Below, one piece after another: positions 24,507 through 33,881 of a stretch of DNA of 64,000 bases. The stretch lies in the NCBI GenBank assembly GCA_021738625.1, contig JAIPBS010000002.1, positions 1-64,000 on the forward strand, given 5' to 3'. Position 1 is the first letter of the stretch, and the number at the start of each line of letters is the position of its first letter. A model generated the notes under the pieces. That model was given only the letters and a program-made list of their open reading frames with translations. It had not been told where the DNA came from and ran no database searches. The DNA comes from Bacteroidales bacterium. Lineage in GTDB: Bacteria; Bacteroidota; Bacteroidia; Bacteroidales; JAIOZK01. The translations under genes and the position numbers were made by a program.

Positions 24507-26762
24507 GTGCAAGATCATATGAGTAACAGAAGAGAATTTATAAAGATATCATCTTTGGGCGCCGGAGGACTTGCCCTGGCGGCAAACACATTTAGCTGGT
24601 CGAGAGGGATGTCCTTTGCTCAGGATATTTTTGACGATAAAGCTGAAGAACCCATCAGAACACCGACATATTGCGAGCTTTGCTTTTGGAAATGTGCCGG
24701 CTGGGTTTATAAAGACGATATAGGAGATATCCGGAAGATTACCGGCAATGATGACGATCCGCATTGCAACGGTCGTTTTTGCCCGAGAGGAACCGGCGGT
24801 GTGGGCATGTATTACGACAAGGATCGATTGAGAAGGCCTTTGATCAGAACAGGTGAAAAAGGCGAGCAAACATTCCGTGAAGCCAGCTGGGATGAAGCCT
24901 TTGACTACATTGCCAAAAAAATGAATAAAATCGCTGAGGAACACGGTCCCGAGTGCATTGCTTTGTTCACCCACGGGTCGGGCGGAAAATTCTTCAGCAC
25001 CCTGCTCAAGGCATTCGGTTCCACCAATATCGCGGCCCCGTCTTTTGCACAGTGTCGCGGCCCACGTGAGGTTGGCTTTCTGGCCACTTTCGGTGAGCTG
25101 GTGCTTTCTCCCGAAAGAACCGATATCAGGGATACAAAGTGCCTGGTGCTGATCGGTTCGCACCTGGGTGAAAACATGCACAACGGCCAGGTACAGGAAA
25201 TGTCGGACGCCATCGACAAGGGAGCAACCATCATCACGGTGGATCCCAGGTATTCCATTGCAGCCGGCAAATCCAAATACTGGCTGCCCATCAAGCCTTC
25301 GACCGACCTTGCTTTGCTGCTGACCTGGATCAACCTGATCATTCAAAATGAATGGTACGATAAAGATTATGTTGAAAAATATACTTACGGTTTCGATGTT
25401 TTAAAGGAAACAGTAAAACCATACACTCCCGAATGGGCATACGGGATCACCGGCCTCAAACCCGATATGATCTACGATACGGCCAAAGCCATGCACGACG
25501 CGGCGCCGGCGGTGATCATTCATCCCGGCAGGCATGTTACCTGGTATGGCGACGACACCCAGCGCAGCCGGGCCATTGCCATTTTGAATGCCATTCTGGG
25601 TTCATGGGGCAGGAGGGGAGGCTTTTATTATCCTGAAGTCGCTTCCTTACCCGACTATCCGCATCCGCCATTTCCCGAGCCAAAAAGAACATGGCGGGAT
25701 GCTTTTCCCGGTAAATTTAACCTTGCCAATGAAGTGCTTTCAACGGGAATTTGCGAAGCCACCATTCCAAATACGGCCAGGGACTGCTCTTTCAAAGGAT
25801 GGTTCGTTTACGGAACCAATTTGATCAAAACCCTTCCCAATCGCAAGCAAACCCTGGAGGCCATCCAAAGCCTCGATTTGCTTGTGGCCATCGATACCAT
25901 GCCTATGGAGATCACCGGCTATGCCGATGTGATCCTGCCGGAATGCACTTATCTGGAACGCTACGACTTGCTGCGGACCAGCCCCCATCGCGAACCCAAT
26001 ATCGCTTTGCGCATGCCCGCGGCAAAACCCAAATACGACACCAAACCGGCCTGGTGGATGGCCAAGAAACTGGCTTCCAAATTGGGATTGGATGAATATT
26101 TTGCATGGAATGATATTGAAAAATTACTCGACTGGCAGTTGAAACAAATCGGCTCTTCCCTGGATGAAATGAAGCGGATCGGGGTGAAGAAATTCCCGAG
26201 GAAATATGATGACCTGTATTTTTGGCCCAATCAGGATTTTGTGTTCAATACCAATTCGGGTAAGATCGAATTGTATTCGACCGACATGGAAAACGAGGGT
26301 TTTGATCCCATTCCTAAATACACACCGCATCCCGAGCCGCCGGAAGGATATTACAGGCTGATATACGGCCGGGCGCCCATGCACACTTTCAGCCGGACCA
26401 TCAACAATCCCAACCTGGTGGATTTGATGGCCGAGAATTCCGTCTGGATCAATCCAAAGGTTACAAAAATCTGGGGATTGAAAAACGGCCAGGAAATCTA
26501 TCTGCAGAACCAGGACGGTGTGGTATCCGAGTTTCCAATTAAAGTGAGGGCTACCGAACGGATCAGATGGGATTCGGTTTACATCGTGCATGGCTTTGGC
26601 CATTCCAACAAAAAGCTAACAAGGGCCTTTGGAAAAGGAGCCAGCGATTCGGAGCTGATCACCAATGTAATGATGGACCCTGTGATGGGAGGTACCGGAA
26701 TGCGGGGTAATTTTGTGACATTTCTGACGGAAAAACCCATTGGAGAGGAGGTTAAGTCATGA
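24507..26762 (+). CDS. Molybdopterin oxidoreductase, polysulfide/thiosulfate reductase-like catalytic subunit
   Basis: A 751-residue, DMSO-reductase-family periplasmic enzyme. A twin-arginine signal (NRREFIKISSLGAGGLALAA) is followed by a [4Fe-4S] motif C56-x2-C59-x3-C63-x28-C92. A Cys at 183 (FAQCRGPREV) is positioned as the Mo ligand, as in PsrA/PhsA. The C-terminal cofactor-binding domain (YRLIYGRAPMHTFSRT) completes the fold. The start is GTG 24507 with AAGGA 10 bp upstream; ATG 24519 is an alternative. It overlaps the ferredoxin gene by 4 bp. The sulfur-transport neighbours favour polysulfide, thiosulfate or tetrathionate as substrate over arsenate or nitrate. Confidence 0.88.
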   Translation: MQDHMSNRREFIKISSLGAGGLALAANTFSWSRGMSFAQDIFDDKAEEPIRTPTYCELCFWKCAGWVYKDDIGDIRKITGNDDDPHCNGRFCPRGTGGVGMYYDKDRLRRPLIRTGEKGEQTFREASWDEAFDYIAKKMNKIAEEHGPECIALFTHGSGGKFFSTLLKAFGSTNIAAPSFAQCRGPREVGFLATFGELVLSPERTDIRDTKCLVLIGSHLGENMHNGQVQEMSDAIDKGATIITVDPRYSIAAGKSKYWLPIKPSTDLALLLTWINLIIQNEWYDKDYVEKYTYGFDVLKETVKPYTPEWAYGITGLKPDMIYDTAKAMHDAAPAVIIHPGRHVTWYGDDTQRSRAIAILNAILGSWGRRGGFYYPEVASLPDYPHPPFPEPKRTWRDAFPGKFNLANEVLSTGICEATIPNTARDCSFKGWFVYGTNLIKTLPNRKQTLEAIQSLDLLVAIDTMPMEITGYADVILPECTYLERYDLLRTSPHREPNIALRMPAAKPKYDTKPAWWMAKKLASKLGLDEYFAWNDIEKLLDWQLKQIGSSLDEMKRIGVKKFPRKYDDLYFWPNQDFVFNTNSGKIELYSTDMENEGFDPIPKYTPHPEPPEGYYRLIYGRAPMHTFSRTINNPNLVDLMAENSVWINPKVTKIWGLKNGQEIYLQNQDGVVSEFPIKVRATERIRWDSVYIVHGFGHSNKKLTRAFGKGASDSELITNVMMDPVMGGTGMRGNFVTFLTEKPIGEEVKS

Positions 26763-27295
26763 GGTATGCAATGGCGATAGATACCAAGAAATGCGTGGGC
26801 TGCAGCGATTGTGTGGTGGCTTGCCAGACGGAGAACAACGTACCTATCGGTTATTGTCGCGACTGGATCGTGGAGGTGACCGACGGCACCTATCCCCAGC
26901 TGGAGATCGAATTGAGATCCGAACGATGCAATCATTGCGAAAACGCGCCCTGTGTGCGCTGCTGCCCGACCGGTGCAAGTCACTATGAAGACGGAGGGGC
27001 CGTTTTGGTTACTCCCGACAAATGCATCGGTTGCGGGGCCTGTATCACCTCATGTCCTTATGATGCACGTTACTCTCATCCGGATGGCTATGTGGATAAA
27101 TGTACATTCTGCCTCGATAACCGGGTAAAAAAAGGAGAAGATCCGGCATGTGTTTCGGTTTGTCCGACCAAGTGTATGTATTTCGGCGACCTGGACGACC
27201 TGAACAGCGATGTTTCGCAGGTCCTGAAAAAGCGCAAATGGAAAACCCTGATTCCCGAAGCGGGGACCAAACCTCATGTGTATTATTTAATTTAA
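26759..27295 (+). CDS. Four-cluster ferredoxin subunit (PsrB/NrfC-like)
   Basis: 178 residues with four Cys clusters: CVGCSDCVVAC, CNHCENAPCVRCC, CIGCGACITSC, and CTFCLD...CVSVCPTKC. It relays electrons between the membrane quinol oxidase and the molybdoenzyme. It lacks its own signal peptide, so it probably crosses the membrane bound to the Tat-exported catalytic subunit. Overlap with that gene and a 16-bp gap to the NrfD-like gene show an operon. Confidence 0.92.
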   Translation: MRYAMAIDTKKCVGCSDCVVACQTENNVPIGYCRDWIVEVTDGTYPQLEIELRSERCNHCENAPCVRCCPTGASHYEDGGAVLVTPDKCIGCGACITSCPYDARYSHPDGYVDKCTFCLDNRVKKGEDPACVSVCPTKCMYFGDLDDLNSDVSQVLKKRKWKTLIPEAGTKPHVYYLI

Positions 27296-27311
27296 TGATG
27301 AAGATAAAGGC

Positions 27312-28253
27312 ATGAAAGAAGAACTGATAACCAGCGGACGGATGAATCCATATATTGACCCGCACCTCAATATTTGGCATTGGCAGATCCCATTGTACCT
27401 CTTTCTGGGCGGGCTTGCAGCCGGTATCTTGTTTTTTGCGGCTCTTTACACCATACAGGGAAAAGCCGACAAATACCCGACTGCAGTGAAGATCGCTCCG
27501 TTGATCACTCCCTTTGCTTTGGTGCTGGGCTTAATCGCCCTGTTCCTGGATTTAAAACACAAGCTGTATTTCTGGCAGTTATATACGACGCTTCGCCTGG
27601 AATCGCCCATGTCGTGGGGAGCCTGGACGCTGATGGTGGTCACACCCCTGTCTTTTGTCTGGTCGGCTCTGAATATCAGACAAATATTTCCCAACTGGGA
27701 CTGGCGGTATTCCTGGGTAAAAAACATAGAAGCATTTTTCAGGAAAAACATCATTACCCTTTCCTGGATATTGCTGATCTTTTCGCTTATCCTTGGGGTT
27801 TACACCGGTATCCTGTTTTCGGCATTTAATGCCAGGCCATTATGGAACACATCCATTCTCGGGCCTTTGTTCCTGGCTTCGGGGCTTTCGGCGGGAGCAG
27901 CAGCCATTGTGCTGATCAGCAAAAATCATTTTGAACGAAAACAAATGGCTAAGATCGACCTCATTATAATTGGCGTGGAGCTTTTCCTGATCATTCATAT
28001 GTTCATGGGATTTCTGGCCTCCACCCAGGTGCAGATCGACGCCGCCAGCCTGTTCCTGGGCGGACCTTACACAACGCCTTTCTGGCTGTTTGTGGTTACG
28101 CTTGGGATGGTCGTTCCGGCTGTGCTTGAAATCCTTGAGTTGAACGGATACCGTATGCCCCGCTGGTTGGCGCCCGTACTGATTTTATTTGGCAGCCTGA
28201 TGCTTCGTTTTATCATTGCCTATGCAGGGCAGGAAAGCAGATGGTTGTATTGA
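27312..28253 (+). CDS. NrfD/PsrC-type quinol-oxidising membrane anchor
   Basis: 313 residues with about eight TM helices, starting after a ~30-residue periplasmic-side N-terminus (HLNIWHWQIPLYLFLGGLAAG). LESPMSWGAW and other small-residue helices match the NrfD family, which exchanges electrons between menaquinol and the ferredoxin subunit. No haem-binding His pairs are evident, as expected. Confidence 0.88.
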   Translation: MKEELITSGRMNPYIDPHLNIWHWQIPLYLFLGGLAAGILFFAALYTIQGKADKYPTAVKIAPLITPFALVLGLIALFLDLKHKLYFWQLYTTLRLESPMSWGAWTLMVVTPLSFVWSALNIRQIFPNWDWRYSWVKNIEAFFRKNIITLSWILLIFSLILGVYTGILFSAFNARPLWNTSILGPLFLASGLSAGAAAIVLISKNHFERKQMAKIDLIIIGVELFLIIHMFMGFLASTQVQIDAASLFLGGPYTTPFWLFVVTLGMVVPAVLEILELNGYRMPRWLAPVLILFGSLMLRFIIAYAGQESRWLY

Positions 28254-28281
28254 TCTTGTATAGAATTTTAAAAAGATATAA

Positions 28282-28809
28282 ATGATGAGAAACAGAAAAA
28301 GCAGAAGTTACATCAATCCATACCTTGGCGGGGTGCTGCTTGGCTTAACGGTGCTGGCTGCCAACTATATTTCGGGCAGGGGCCTGGGGGCGAGCGGTGC
28401 CATGAAAAACGCCATCGTGGCCTCGGTTGAGGCCGTTGCTCCGGCACATGCCGAAAATGCTGCCTTTTATAAAGAATTTAACGAAACCCATACGGGAAGT
28501 CCTTTGAATTCGTGGCTGGTTTACCAGATGCTGGGTGTGCTGGCCGGCGGCTTTCTTTCAGGGGTGATTGCCAGAAGGATGACCTGGAAGGTGGAACATT
28601 CGCCCAAAATATCATCCAAAACAAGGCTGGTTGCAGCATTGGCCGGTGGTATCTTGTTCGGCTTCGGATCACAGCTGGGCAGGGGATGCACCAGTGGCTC
28701 GGCCCTGAGCGGGATGGCGGTGCTGTCGCTGGGAGGCTTCCTTTCGATGATGGCCATCTTCGGGACCGCATTTGCACTGGCTTATTTTGTAAGAAAATTA
28801 TGGATTTAA
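28282..28809 (+). CDS. YeeE/YedE half-transporter (sulfur transport) 1
   Basis: 175 residues with about four TM segments. The signature GSQLGRGCTSGSALSGMA contains the Cys conserved in thiosulfate transporters of the YeeE/TsuA and PmpA/PmpB family. A periplasmic loop of ~50 residues lies between helices 1 and 2. It is half the length of TsuA, so it probably pairs with the next gene. Confidence 0.85.
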   Translation: MMRNRKSRSYINPYLGGVLLGLTVLAANYISGRGLGASGAMKNAIVASVEAVAPAHAENAAFYKEFNETHTGSPLNSWLVYQMLGVLAGGFLSGVIARRMTWKVEHSPKISSKTRLVAALAGGILFGFGSQLGRGCTSGSALSGMAVLSLGGFLSMMAIFGTAFALAYFVRKLWI

Positions 28810-28833
28810 TCATATAAAAAAATATTTGATAAA

Positions 28834-29424
28834 ATGGGACCATTAATCGTTAACGACATCATTTCTCCCAACACCAACATGCTGCTGGCTTTCTTCATCG
28901 GCATTGCCTTTGGTTTTATCCTGGAAAGCAGTGGGTTTTCTTCCAGCAGAAAACTGGTTGGGGTTTTCTATGGCTACGACACTGTGGTTTTAAAGGTCTT
29001 TTTCACAGGCGCCATCACTGCCATGCTCGGATTATTGTTCTTCAGCCTGTTTGGTTGGATGGATTTGACCTACATCTACATCAACCCTACCTACCTTTGG
29101 TCGACCCTGGTTGGTGGTGTGATCATGGGAGCAGGTTTTATCCTTGGAGGCTTTTGCCCGGGAACCAGCGTTTGCGCGGCCGCCATCGGTAAGATCGATG
29201 CTTTCCTGTTTATTGCGGGAATTTTTATTGGCATCTTTATATTTATGGAAGGTTATCCCCTTTGGGAAGGATTATACAAAGCTGAGTTTCTTGGTTATCT
29301 GAAAATGAACAAGTATTTCAACCTTTCATCGGGTTTGTTTGTTCTACTTGTGATAGCAGCTGCAGTTGTGATGTTTTGGATTGCAGAAAAAGCAGAAAAG
29401 AAATTTAAAGCACCTGAATATTAA
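28834..29424 (+). CDS. YeeE/YedE half-transporter (sulfur transport) 2
   Basis: 196 residues with about five TM helices. GGFCPGTSVCAAAIG supplies the paired conserved Cys residues of the YeeE fold. Together with the preceding gene (24-bp gap) it should make a full two-repeat transporter, plausibly bringing in thiosulfate or sulfur made or used by the molybdoenzyme. Confidence 0.85.
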   Translation: MGPLIVNDIISPNTNMLLAFFIGIAFGFILESSGFSSSRKLVGVFYGYDTVVLKVFFTGAITAMLGLLFFSLFGWMDLTYIYINPTYLWSTLVGGVIMGAGFILGGFCPGTSVCAAAIGKIDAFLFIAGIFIGIFIFMEGYPLWEGLYKAEFLGYLKMNKYFNLSSGLFVLLVIAAAVVMFWIAEKAEKKFKAPEY

Positions 29425-29437
29425 AAACAATATTGTT

Positions 29438-30061
29438 ATGAAAAGCAGAATTATAATAGCCATTGTTTTTCTTTCATTGGGATTGATCATTGCCTTTGTT
29501 CCCGAGAACACAACCAGTCAGTATAAGCTTAGTGCGGCCGAGTTGCTTGACGAAGTTAAAGGCGAAACCCAGTTTGTTCACCCGGACCAGGTGGCCGATA
29601 TGATCGTGCAGGATCAACCCACCATGCAATTGATCGATATCCGGTCGAAAGAAGAATTTGAAAAATATGCCCTGCCGGAAGCCATCAATATCCCGCTGGA
29701 TAACATCCTTTCGGAAGAATGGAAACCTTATCTGAATCAGGATGTTTACCTGAATGTGTTTTACTCCAACGGAACCACACGTGCCAATGAGGCCTGGATG
29801 ATCACCAGGCAACTGGGTTACAAAAACAATTATGTTTTACAGGGCGGATTAAATTACTGGGTGGAAACCGTCTTGAATCCTGAAAAACCGGACATGACCA
29901 GCCCAGATGACGAATTTGCCAGATACAACTATCGAAAGGCCGCCGGCAATGCACTGGGCGGTGGTGGAACCATCGAGCAAAAGCAGGATGTTGAACCCGC
30001 CAAACTACCCCCCATACGAAAAGGCAACAAGAAAAAAATGGTGCAGGGCGGGTGCTCTTAA
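29438..30061 (+). CDS. Rhodanese-like exported protein with Ser at the catalytic Cys position
   Basis: 207 residues from ATG 29438, with an N-terminal membrane anchor or signal peptide (~4-21). The rhodanese domain (QLIDIRSKEEFEKYALPEA..., VLQGGLNYW) is clear, but the active-site loop reads VFYSNGTTRA, with S110 where the persulfide-forming Cys should be. The C-terminus is basic and ends GGCS, which keeps one Cys. It is therefore unlikely to be a standard sulfurtransferase and may bind sulfur chains or use the terminal Cys. Last gene of the operon, followed by a terminator. Confidence 0.85.
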   Translation: MKSRIIIAIVFLSLGLIIAFVPENTTSQYKLSAAELLDEVKGETQFVHPDQVADMIVQDQPTMQLIDIRSKEEFEKYALPEAINIPLDNILSEEWKPYLNQDVYLNVFYSNGTTRANEAWMITRQLGYKNNYVLQGGLNYWVETVLNPEKPDMTSPDDEFARYNYRKAAGNALGGGGTIEQKQDVEPAKLPPIRKGNKKKMVQGGCS

Positions 30062-30092
30062 AAGTATTTATTTGAATACCATATTTAAAGAG

Positions 30093-30117
30093 ACCTCTTC
30101 AAATGAAGAGGTTTTCT
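30093..30117 (+). terminator. Rho-independent terminator of the sulfur operon
   Basis: Stem ACCTCTTC/GAAGAGGT with a 4-nt loop (30093-30112), followed by TTTTCTTATTTTT. Confidence 0.75.
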
Positions 30118-30125
30118 TATTTTTG
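30118..30125 (+). promoter_or_regulatory. -7 box of tatC
   Basis: TATTTTTG lies directly after the terminator and 17 bp before the tatC ATG. Confidence 0.5.
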
Positions 30126-30142
30126 GAGTTTGTTAAAGAACA

Positions 30143-30994
30143 ATGGCGGAAGAAACATCAACTAAAAAAGGCAAGAACGAGAAGAAAGCCCCTGAAAAGG
30201 AAATGTCTTTCTGGGAGCACCTGGAAGAGCTCCGCTGGCATGTTGTACGCTCTCTGGCTGCTATTCTAATTCTGGCTATTGTTGCTTTTCTGAACCGGCA
30301 CCTGATTTTCGATACCATAATTCTAGCGCCTAAAGATTCAGGGTTTATCACCAACCGTGTACTCTGCAAGCTGGCTGAAATCCTATCTCTTAAAGGGCTT
30401 TGCATCGACAACCTAAGTCTGAATATCATCAACATCAAAATGTCGGGGCAGTTTCTGGTGCATATGTACGTGAGCATTGTAGCCGGGATCATCGTTGCCT
30501 TCCCTTATATCATTTATGAAGTCTGGCGATTCATCAGTCCGGCTCTGTATGAAAAGGAAAGAAAACATACCACTGGCGCTGTGGCCGTTTGTTCCCTGCT
30601 TTTTATTCTGGGGGTTTTATTTGCCTATTTTCTGATCGTTCCGCTTACCATTAACTTTTTGGGCACTTACCAGGTGAGTGATTTCGTGGCCAACCAGGTG
30701 GCCCTGTCTTCATATATCGGAACAGTGGTTTCCGTTACCCTCGGGGTGGGCATTGTTTTCGAGCTGCCCATACTGGTGTATTTCCTGACAAGAGTCGGCA
30801 TTCTCACGCCTGAATTTCTCAGGAAAAACAGAAAATACATGATCGTTGTTCTGCTGATCATCTCTGCTATTATAACGCCTCCGGATGTTTTCAGTCAGAT
30901 CCTGGTGGTGATTCCCTTGATGATCCTTTATGAGATCAGCATTTCCATTTCAAAACGAGTGCAGAAGAGAAGAGAAATCAGAATGGCCGGATAA
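30143..30994 (+). CDS. tatC: Sec-independent protein translocase TatC
   Basis: 283 residues with six TM helices. The conserved N-terminal SFWEHLEELRWHVVRSL region binds the twin-arginine signal, and FVANQVALSSYIGTVVS and VFELPILVYFLTRVG are further TatC landmarks. There is no tatA/B in view. It sits directly after the operon encoding a Tat-dependent molybdoenzyme, although it has its own promoter and so serves all Tat substrates. Confidence 0.95.
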   Translation: MAEETSTKKGKNEKKAPEKEMSFWEHLEELRWHVVRSLAAILILAIVAFLNRHLIFDTIILAPKDSGFITNRVLCKLAEILSLKGLCIDNLSLNIINIKMSGQFLVHMYVSIVAGIIVAFPYIIYEVWRFISPALYEKERKHTTGAVAVCSLLFILGVLFAYFLIVPLTINFLGTYQVSDFVANQVALSSYIGTVVSVTLGVGIVFELPILVYFLTRVGILTPEFLRKNRKYMIVVLLIISAIITPPDVFSQILVVIPLMILYEISISISKRVQKRREIRMAG

Positions 30995-31083
30995 TCCATG
31001 ATGCGATTATTATTCAGCTCCTTTGGCGCTTCTGTGTTATTCGATGTTTGGAAACTATAAAAATTTTAAGAAGAAGATTTATT

Positions 31084-31860
31084 TCAGGATTTCAGGAAAT
31101 CAAGCACCAGGCTGTTGAACGCTTCCGGTTTTTCTGCATGCACCCAGTGAGAGGCGCCTCCGATGGTATGGATTTCGGCCCGGGTGAAATGCTCTTTAAT
31201 CTGATCGATGTCTTCATCGGTAACATAATCAGAATCGCCGCCACGGATGATTAGGGCCGGTTTTTCATAGGTGTTGTTTACTTCAACTTTGTCGAATAGC
31301 TCGTCCATATTGTCACAAATGCCCTCGAAGTTGATGCGCCAGTCCATCATTCCGCGATTATCACGGTAGTGCAGGTTTTTCATAATGAATTGCCTGATCC
31401 TTTTTTGAGGGATATTCGGTTTGAGCTGGTCATCCACATCGGAAATTTTGCTTGCCTTTTCAAAGTCGACAGCCCGCATGGACTGGATGATTTTTTTATG
31501 AAAATGCCTGTTCCCGTATTGTCGCATGGCAATGTCGACCACGATCAGCTTTTTGGTGATCCCGGGATTTTCAAGGGCAAAACGCATGGCCACTTTACCT
31601 CCCATTGAGTGGCCCATAATAACCGGATATTCGATGTTGTGTTCTTCTATGAATTCCATCAGATCGTCGGTCATGGCCAGGTAGTTAAAGGTGTCGCTGT
31701 GCGGGGAGCGGCCATGGTTGCGCTGATCGGGTACGGAGACTTCGAAACCTTTATGGGCGATCTTTTTGGCAAAAGTAACCCAGTTGTCCGAAAGCCCGAA
31801 CAAACCGTGCAGAATGATCAGTGGTTGTCCTTCGCCATAATGTCTGTGGTATAATCTCAT
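31084..31860 (-). CDS. Alpha/beta hydrolase (YbfF-like esterase)
   Basis: About 258 residues from ATG 31860; the in-frame TTG at 31881 overlapping the pdxJ stop is less likely. HGLFGLSDNW near residue 18 is the oxyanion region, GHSMGGKVAM carries nucleophile S85, and GASHWVHAEKP carries the His. The closest named family is YbfF-type acyl-CoA/malonyl-CoA esterases; substrate unknown. Probably co-transcribed with pdxJ. Confidence 0.85.
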   Translation of the reverse strand: MRLYHRHYGEGQPLIILHGLFGLSDNWVTFAKKIAHKGFEVSVPDQRNHGRSPHSDTFNYLAMTDDLMEFIEEHNIEYPVIMGHSMGGKVAMRFALENPGITKKLIVVDIAMRQYGNRHFHKKIIQSMRAVDFEKASKISDVDDQLKPNIPQKRIRQFIMKNLHYRDNRGMMDWRINFEGICDNMDELFDKVEVNNTYEKPALIIRGGDSDYVTDEDIDQIKEHFTRAEIHTIGGASHWVHAEKPEAFNSLVLDFLKS

Positions 31861-31877
31861 CAAAAATTTTTTTTGTG

Positions 31878-32600
31878 TCAAACTCTTAGTTCTCTATTAT
31901 ATAGCTGAATAGCGTTTCCCAAACCCAGGTAAAGGGCGTCGCTGATCAGGGCATGGCCAATGGATACTTCCAGCAGGCCCGGTATGTTGCGTGCAAAGAA
32001 ATTCAGGTTTTGCAGGTTGAGGTCATGACCGGCATTCAATCCCAGACCCACCTCACCGGCTACTTTGGCTGCTTCACGAAAAGGGGCAATGGCTTTTTCT
32101 CTGTTATTGTGATAACCGGTTGCGTATGCTTCGGTGTAAAGCTCGATGCGGTCGGTGCCTGTTTTCGCGGCATTCCTGATCATTTTCTCATCGGTTTCGA
32201 TAAAGATGGAGGTGCGTATCCCGTCTTCATGAAATCTTGCGATCATATCTTTCAAAAAACCTTCGTTTTTAACAGTATCCCAACCGGCATTGGAAGTAAT
32301 AGCATCCGGCGGATCGGGAACAAGGGTAACCTGGGCGGGTTTTACTTCCAGCACCAGCTCAATGAATTTTTCGTTCGGGTATCCTTCAATATTGAATTCC
32401 ACCTCAATGGCCGGTTTGATCGCCCTCACGTCGCTGTATTTAATGTGCCGCTCATCCGGCCGTGGATGCACTGTAATGCCTTCCGTCCCGAATCTCTCGC
32501 AATTGATGGCTGCCTGCAGCACATCCGGAATATTACCCCCCCTGGCATTGCGCAAGGTGGCTATTTTATTGATATTGACACTTAGCCTGGTTCTTTCCAT
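31878..32600 (-). CDS. pdxJ: Pyridoxine 5'-phosphate synthase
   Basis: 240 residues. It condenses 1-deoxyxylulose-5-phosphate with aminoacetone-3-phosphate to pyridoxine phosphate. [50 protein letters not shown] and [12 protein letters not shown] are family hallmarks, with the catalytic His and Glu present. It overlaps the hydrolase frame by a few bases. A TAGATTTG box lies upstream. Confidence 0.95.
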   Translation of the reverse strand: MERTRLSVNINKIATLRNARGGNIPDVLQAAINCERFGTEGITVHPRPDERHIKYSDVRAIKPAIEVEFNIEGYPNEKFIELVLEVKPAQVTLVPDPPDAITSNAGWDTVKNEGFLKDMIARFHEDGIRTSIFIETDEKMIRNAAKTGTDRIELYTEAYATGYHNNREKAIAPFREAAKVAGEVGLGLNAGHDLNLQNLNFFARNIPGLLEVSIGHALISDALYLGLGNAIQLYNRELRV

Positions 32601-32655
32601 GCTTTTATTTTTTTACTTAGGTTATGGGAGCTGGCTATGTTGATTGCTCCGAATA

Positions 32656-32663
32656 CAAATCTA
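32656..32663 (-). promoter_or_regulatory. -7 box of pdxJ
   Basis: TAGATTTG on the minus strand, 55 bp before pdxJ and back-to-back with the dtd box. Confidence 0.45.
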
Positions 32664-32672
32664 CGAAATTCA

Positions 32673-32680
32673 TAACTTTG
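32673..32680 (+). promoter_or_regulatory. -7 box of dtd
   Basis: TAACTTTG, 24 bp before the ATG of dtd. Confidence 0.5.
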
Positions 32681-32704
32681 TAAGTAAAGAAGATAACTAA
32701 GATT

Positions 32705-33163
32705 ATGCGTGTAGTAATACAAAGAGTTTCCCAGGCTTCTGTCGAAACAGTTGATGATATTAGAAGTGAGATCGGAAAAGGAATGTTGATTTTGCTGGGA
32801 ATTGAAACCGATGATCAAAACGGGGAAGAGGACATTGAATGGCTGTGTGGCAAGATCGCCCGTCTCCGAATATTTGATGATGAAAAAGGTGTAATGAACC
32901 TGTCACTTAATGACGTGGATGGCGAAGCCATGGTGGTAAGCCAGTTTACCCTGCATGCTTCCACCAAAAAAGGCAACCGCCCTTCATACATCAAAGCCGC
33001 ACGGCCCGATATTGCCATTCCCCTCTACGAAAAGTTTGTCCGTAAGCTTGAAGAGGAACTTGGAAAGAAAGTGCATACCGGTAAGTTCGGGGCTATGATG
33101 AGAGTGGGTCTCATCAATAACGGACCGGTGACCATTATTATCGACAGTCGGAACAGGGAATGA
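32705..33163 (+). CDS. dtd: D-aminoacyl-tRNA deacylase
   Basis: 152 residues, normal length. MRVVIQRVSQASV at the N-terminus, the active-site SQFTL and the NxGPVTI motif at the C-terminus are all present. It removes D-amino acids, and glycine, from mischarged tRNAs. Followed closely by a HAD phosphatase gene. Confidence 0.95.
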   Translation: MRVVIQRVSQASVETVDDIRSEIGKGMLILLGIETDDQNGEEDIEWLCGKIARLRIFDDEKGVMNLSLNDVDGEAMVVSQFTLHASTKKGNRPSYIKAARPDIAIPLYEKFVRKLEEELGKKVHTGKFGAMMRVGLINNGPVTIIIDSRNRE

Positions 33164-33193
33164 TTTTTGCGCCCCAATCAAAAAAACATTATC

Positions 33194-33862
33194 ATGAAGA
33201 AAAAATATGATTTCAGTGTGATCTTTGATATGGATGGCACATTGTTGGACAATTCGGAATACCACAAGCAGGCCTGGCTGAAATTCTTAAGAAAACATAA
33301 CATCAACATGTCGGAAGCGGAATACCACAAAAAACTTTTTGGAAGAACCAGTAAGGAAATCCTGAGCCAGGTGTTTAAGCGGGAGTTGAGTGATGAAGAA
33401 AAGAATGAATTCACGGGTGAAAAGGAAAAAATCTACCGTGAGATTGCATCTGAAAAGATTCGCAGCCAGAAAGGGTTGAAAAAGCTGCTTGATGAACTAT
33501 ATGAAAATGACGTAAAAATGGCGGTTGCCACCTCAGCAACCGAAACAAATCTGGAGTTTACCCTGGATAAGTTGGATATCAGAAAATATTTTGTGACCAC
33601 AACCAATTCATCCGAAATCTCGCATAGCAAGCCGCATCCTGAGATCTTCCTGAAAACAGCCAGGGATATGGGCGCTGAGCCCGAAAACTGTGTTGTTTTT
33701 GAAGATTCCCCTTCCGGTGTGGAAGCGGCGCATCGCGCCCAAATGAAAACCTTTGTGGTCAATCCTTCCGATGAGGAAAAAATCAGAGAATTCACCAATC
33801 ATATCTTTAAAGATTTTTCTGAAATAAATCCTGAGATGATCATTGAGACAATGGAACAATAA
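33194..33862 (+). CDS. HAD superfamily phosphatase/phosphoglucomutase-like
   Basis: 222 residues from ATG 33194. FDMDGTLLDN (two nucleophile-region Asp residues), the helical cap domain, TSATETN (motif II), KPHPEIFL (motif III Lys) and FEDSPSGVEAA (motif IV) are intact. This is the beta-phosphoglucomutase-type subclass, so it could be a sugar-phosphate phosphatase or mutase. It probably shares a transcript with dtd. Confidence 0.88.
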   Translation: MKKKYDFSVIFDMDGTLLDNSEYHKQAWLKFLRKHNINMSEAEYHKKLFGRTSKEILSQVFKRELSDEEKNEFTGEKEKIYREIASEKIRSQKGLKKLLDELYENDVKMAVATSATETNLEFTLDKLDIRKYFVTTTNSSEISHSKPHPEIFLKTARDMGAEPENCVVFEDSPSGVEAAHRAQMKTFVVNPSDEEKIREFTNHIFKDFSEINPEMIIETMEQ

Positions 33863-33881
33863 AAAGGCTTAATCCTGAAAT

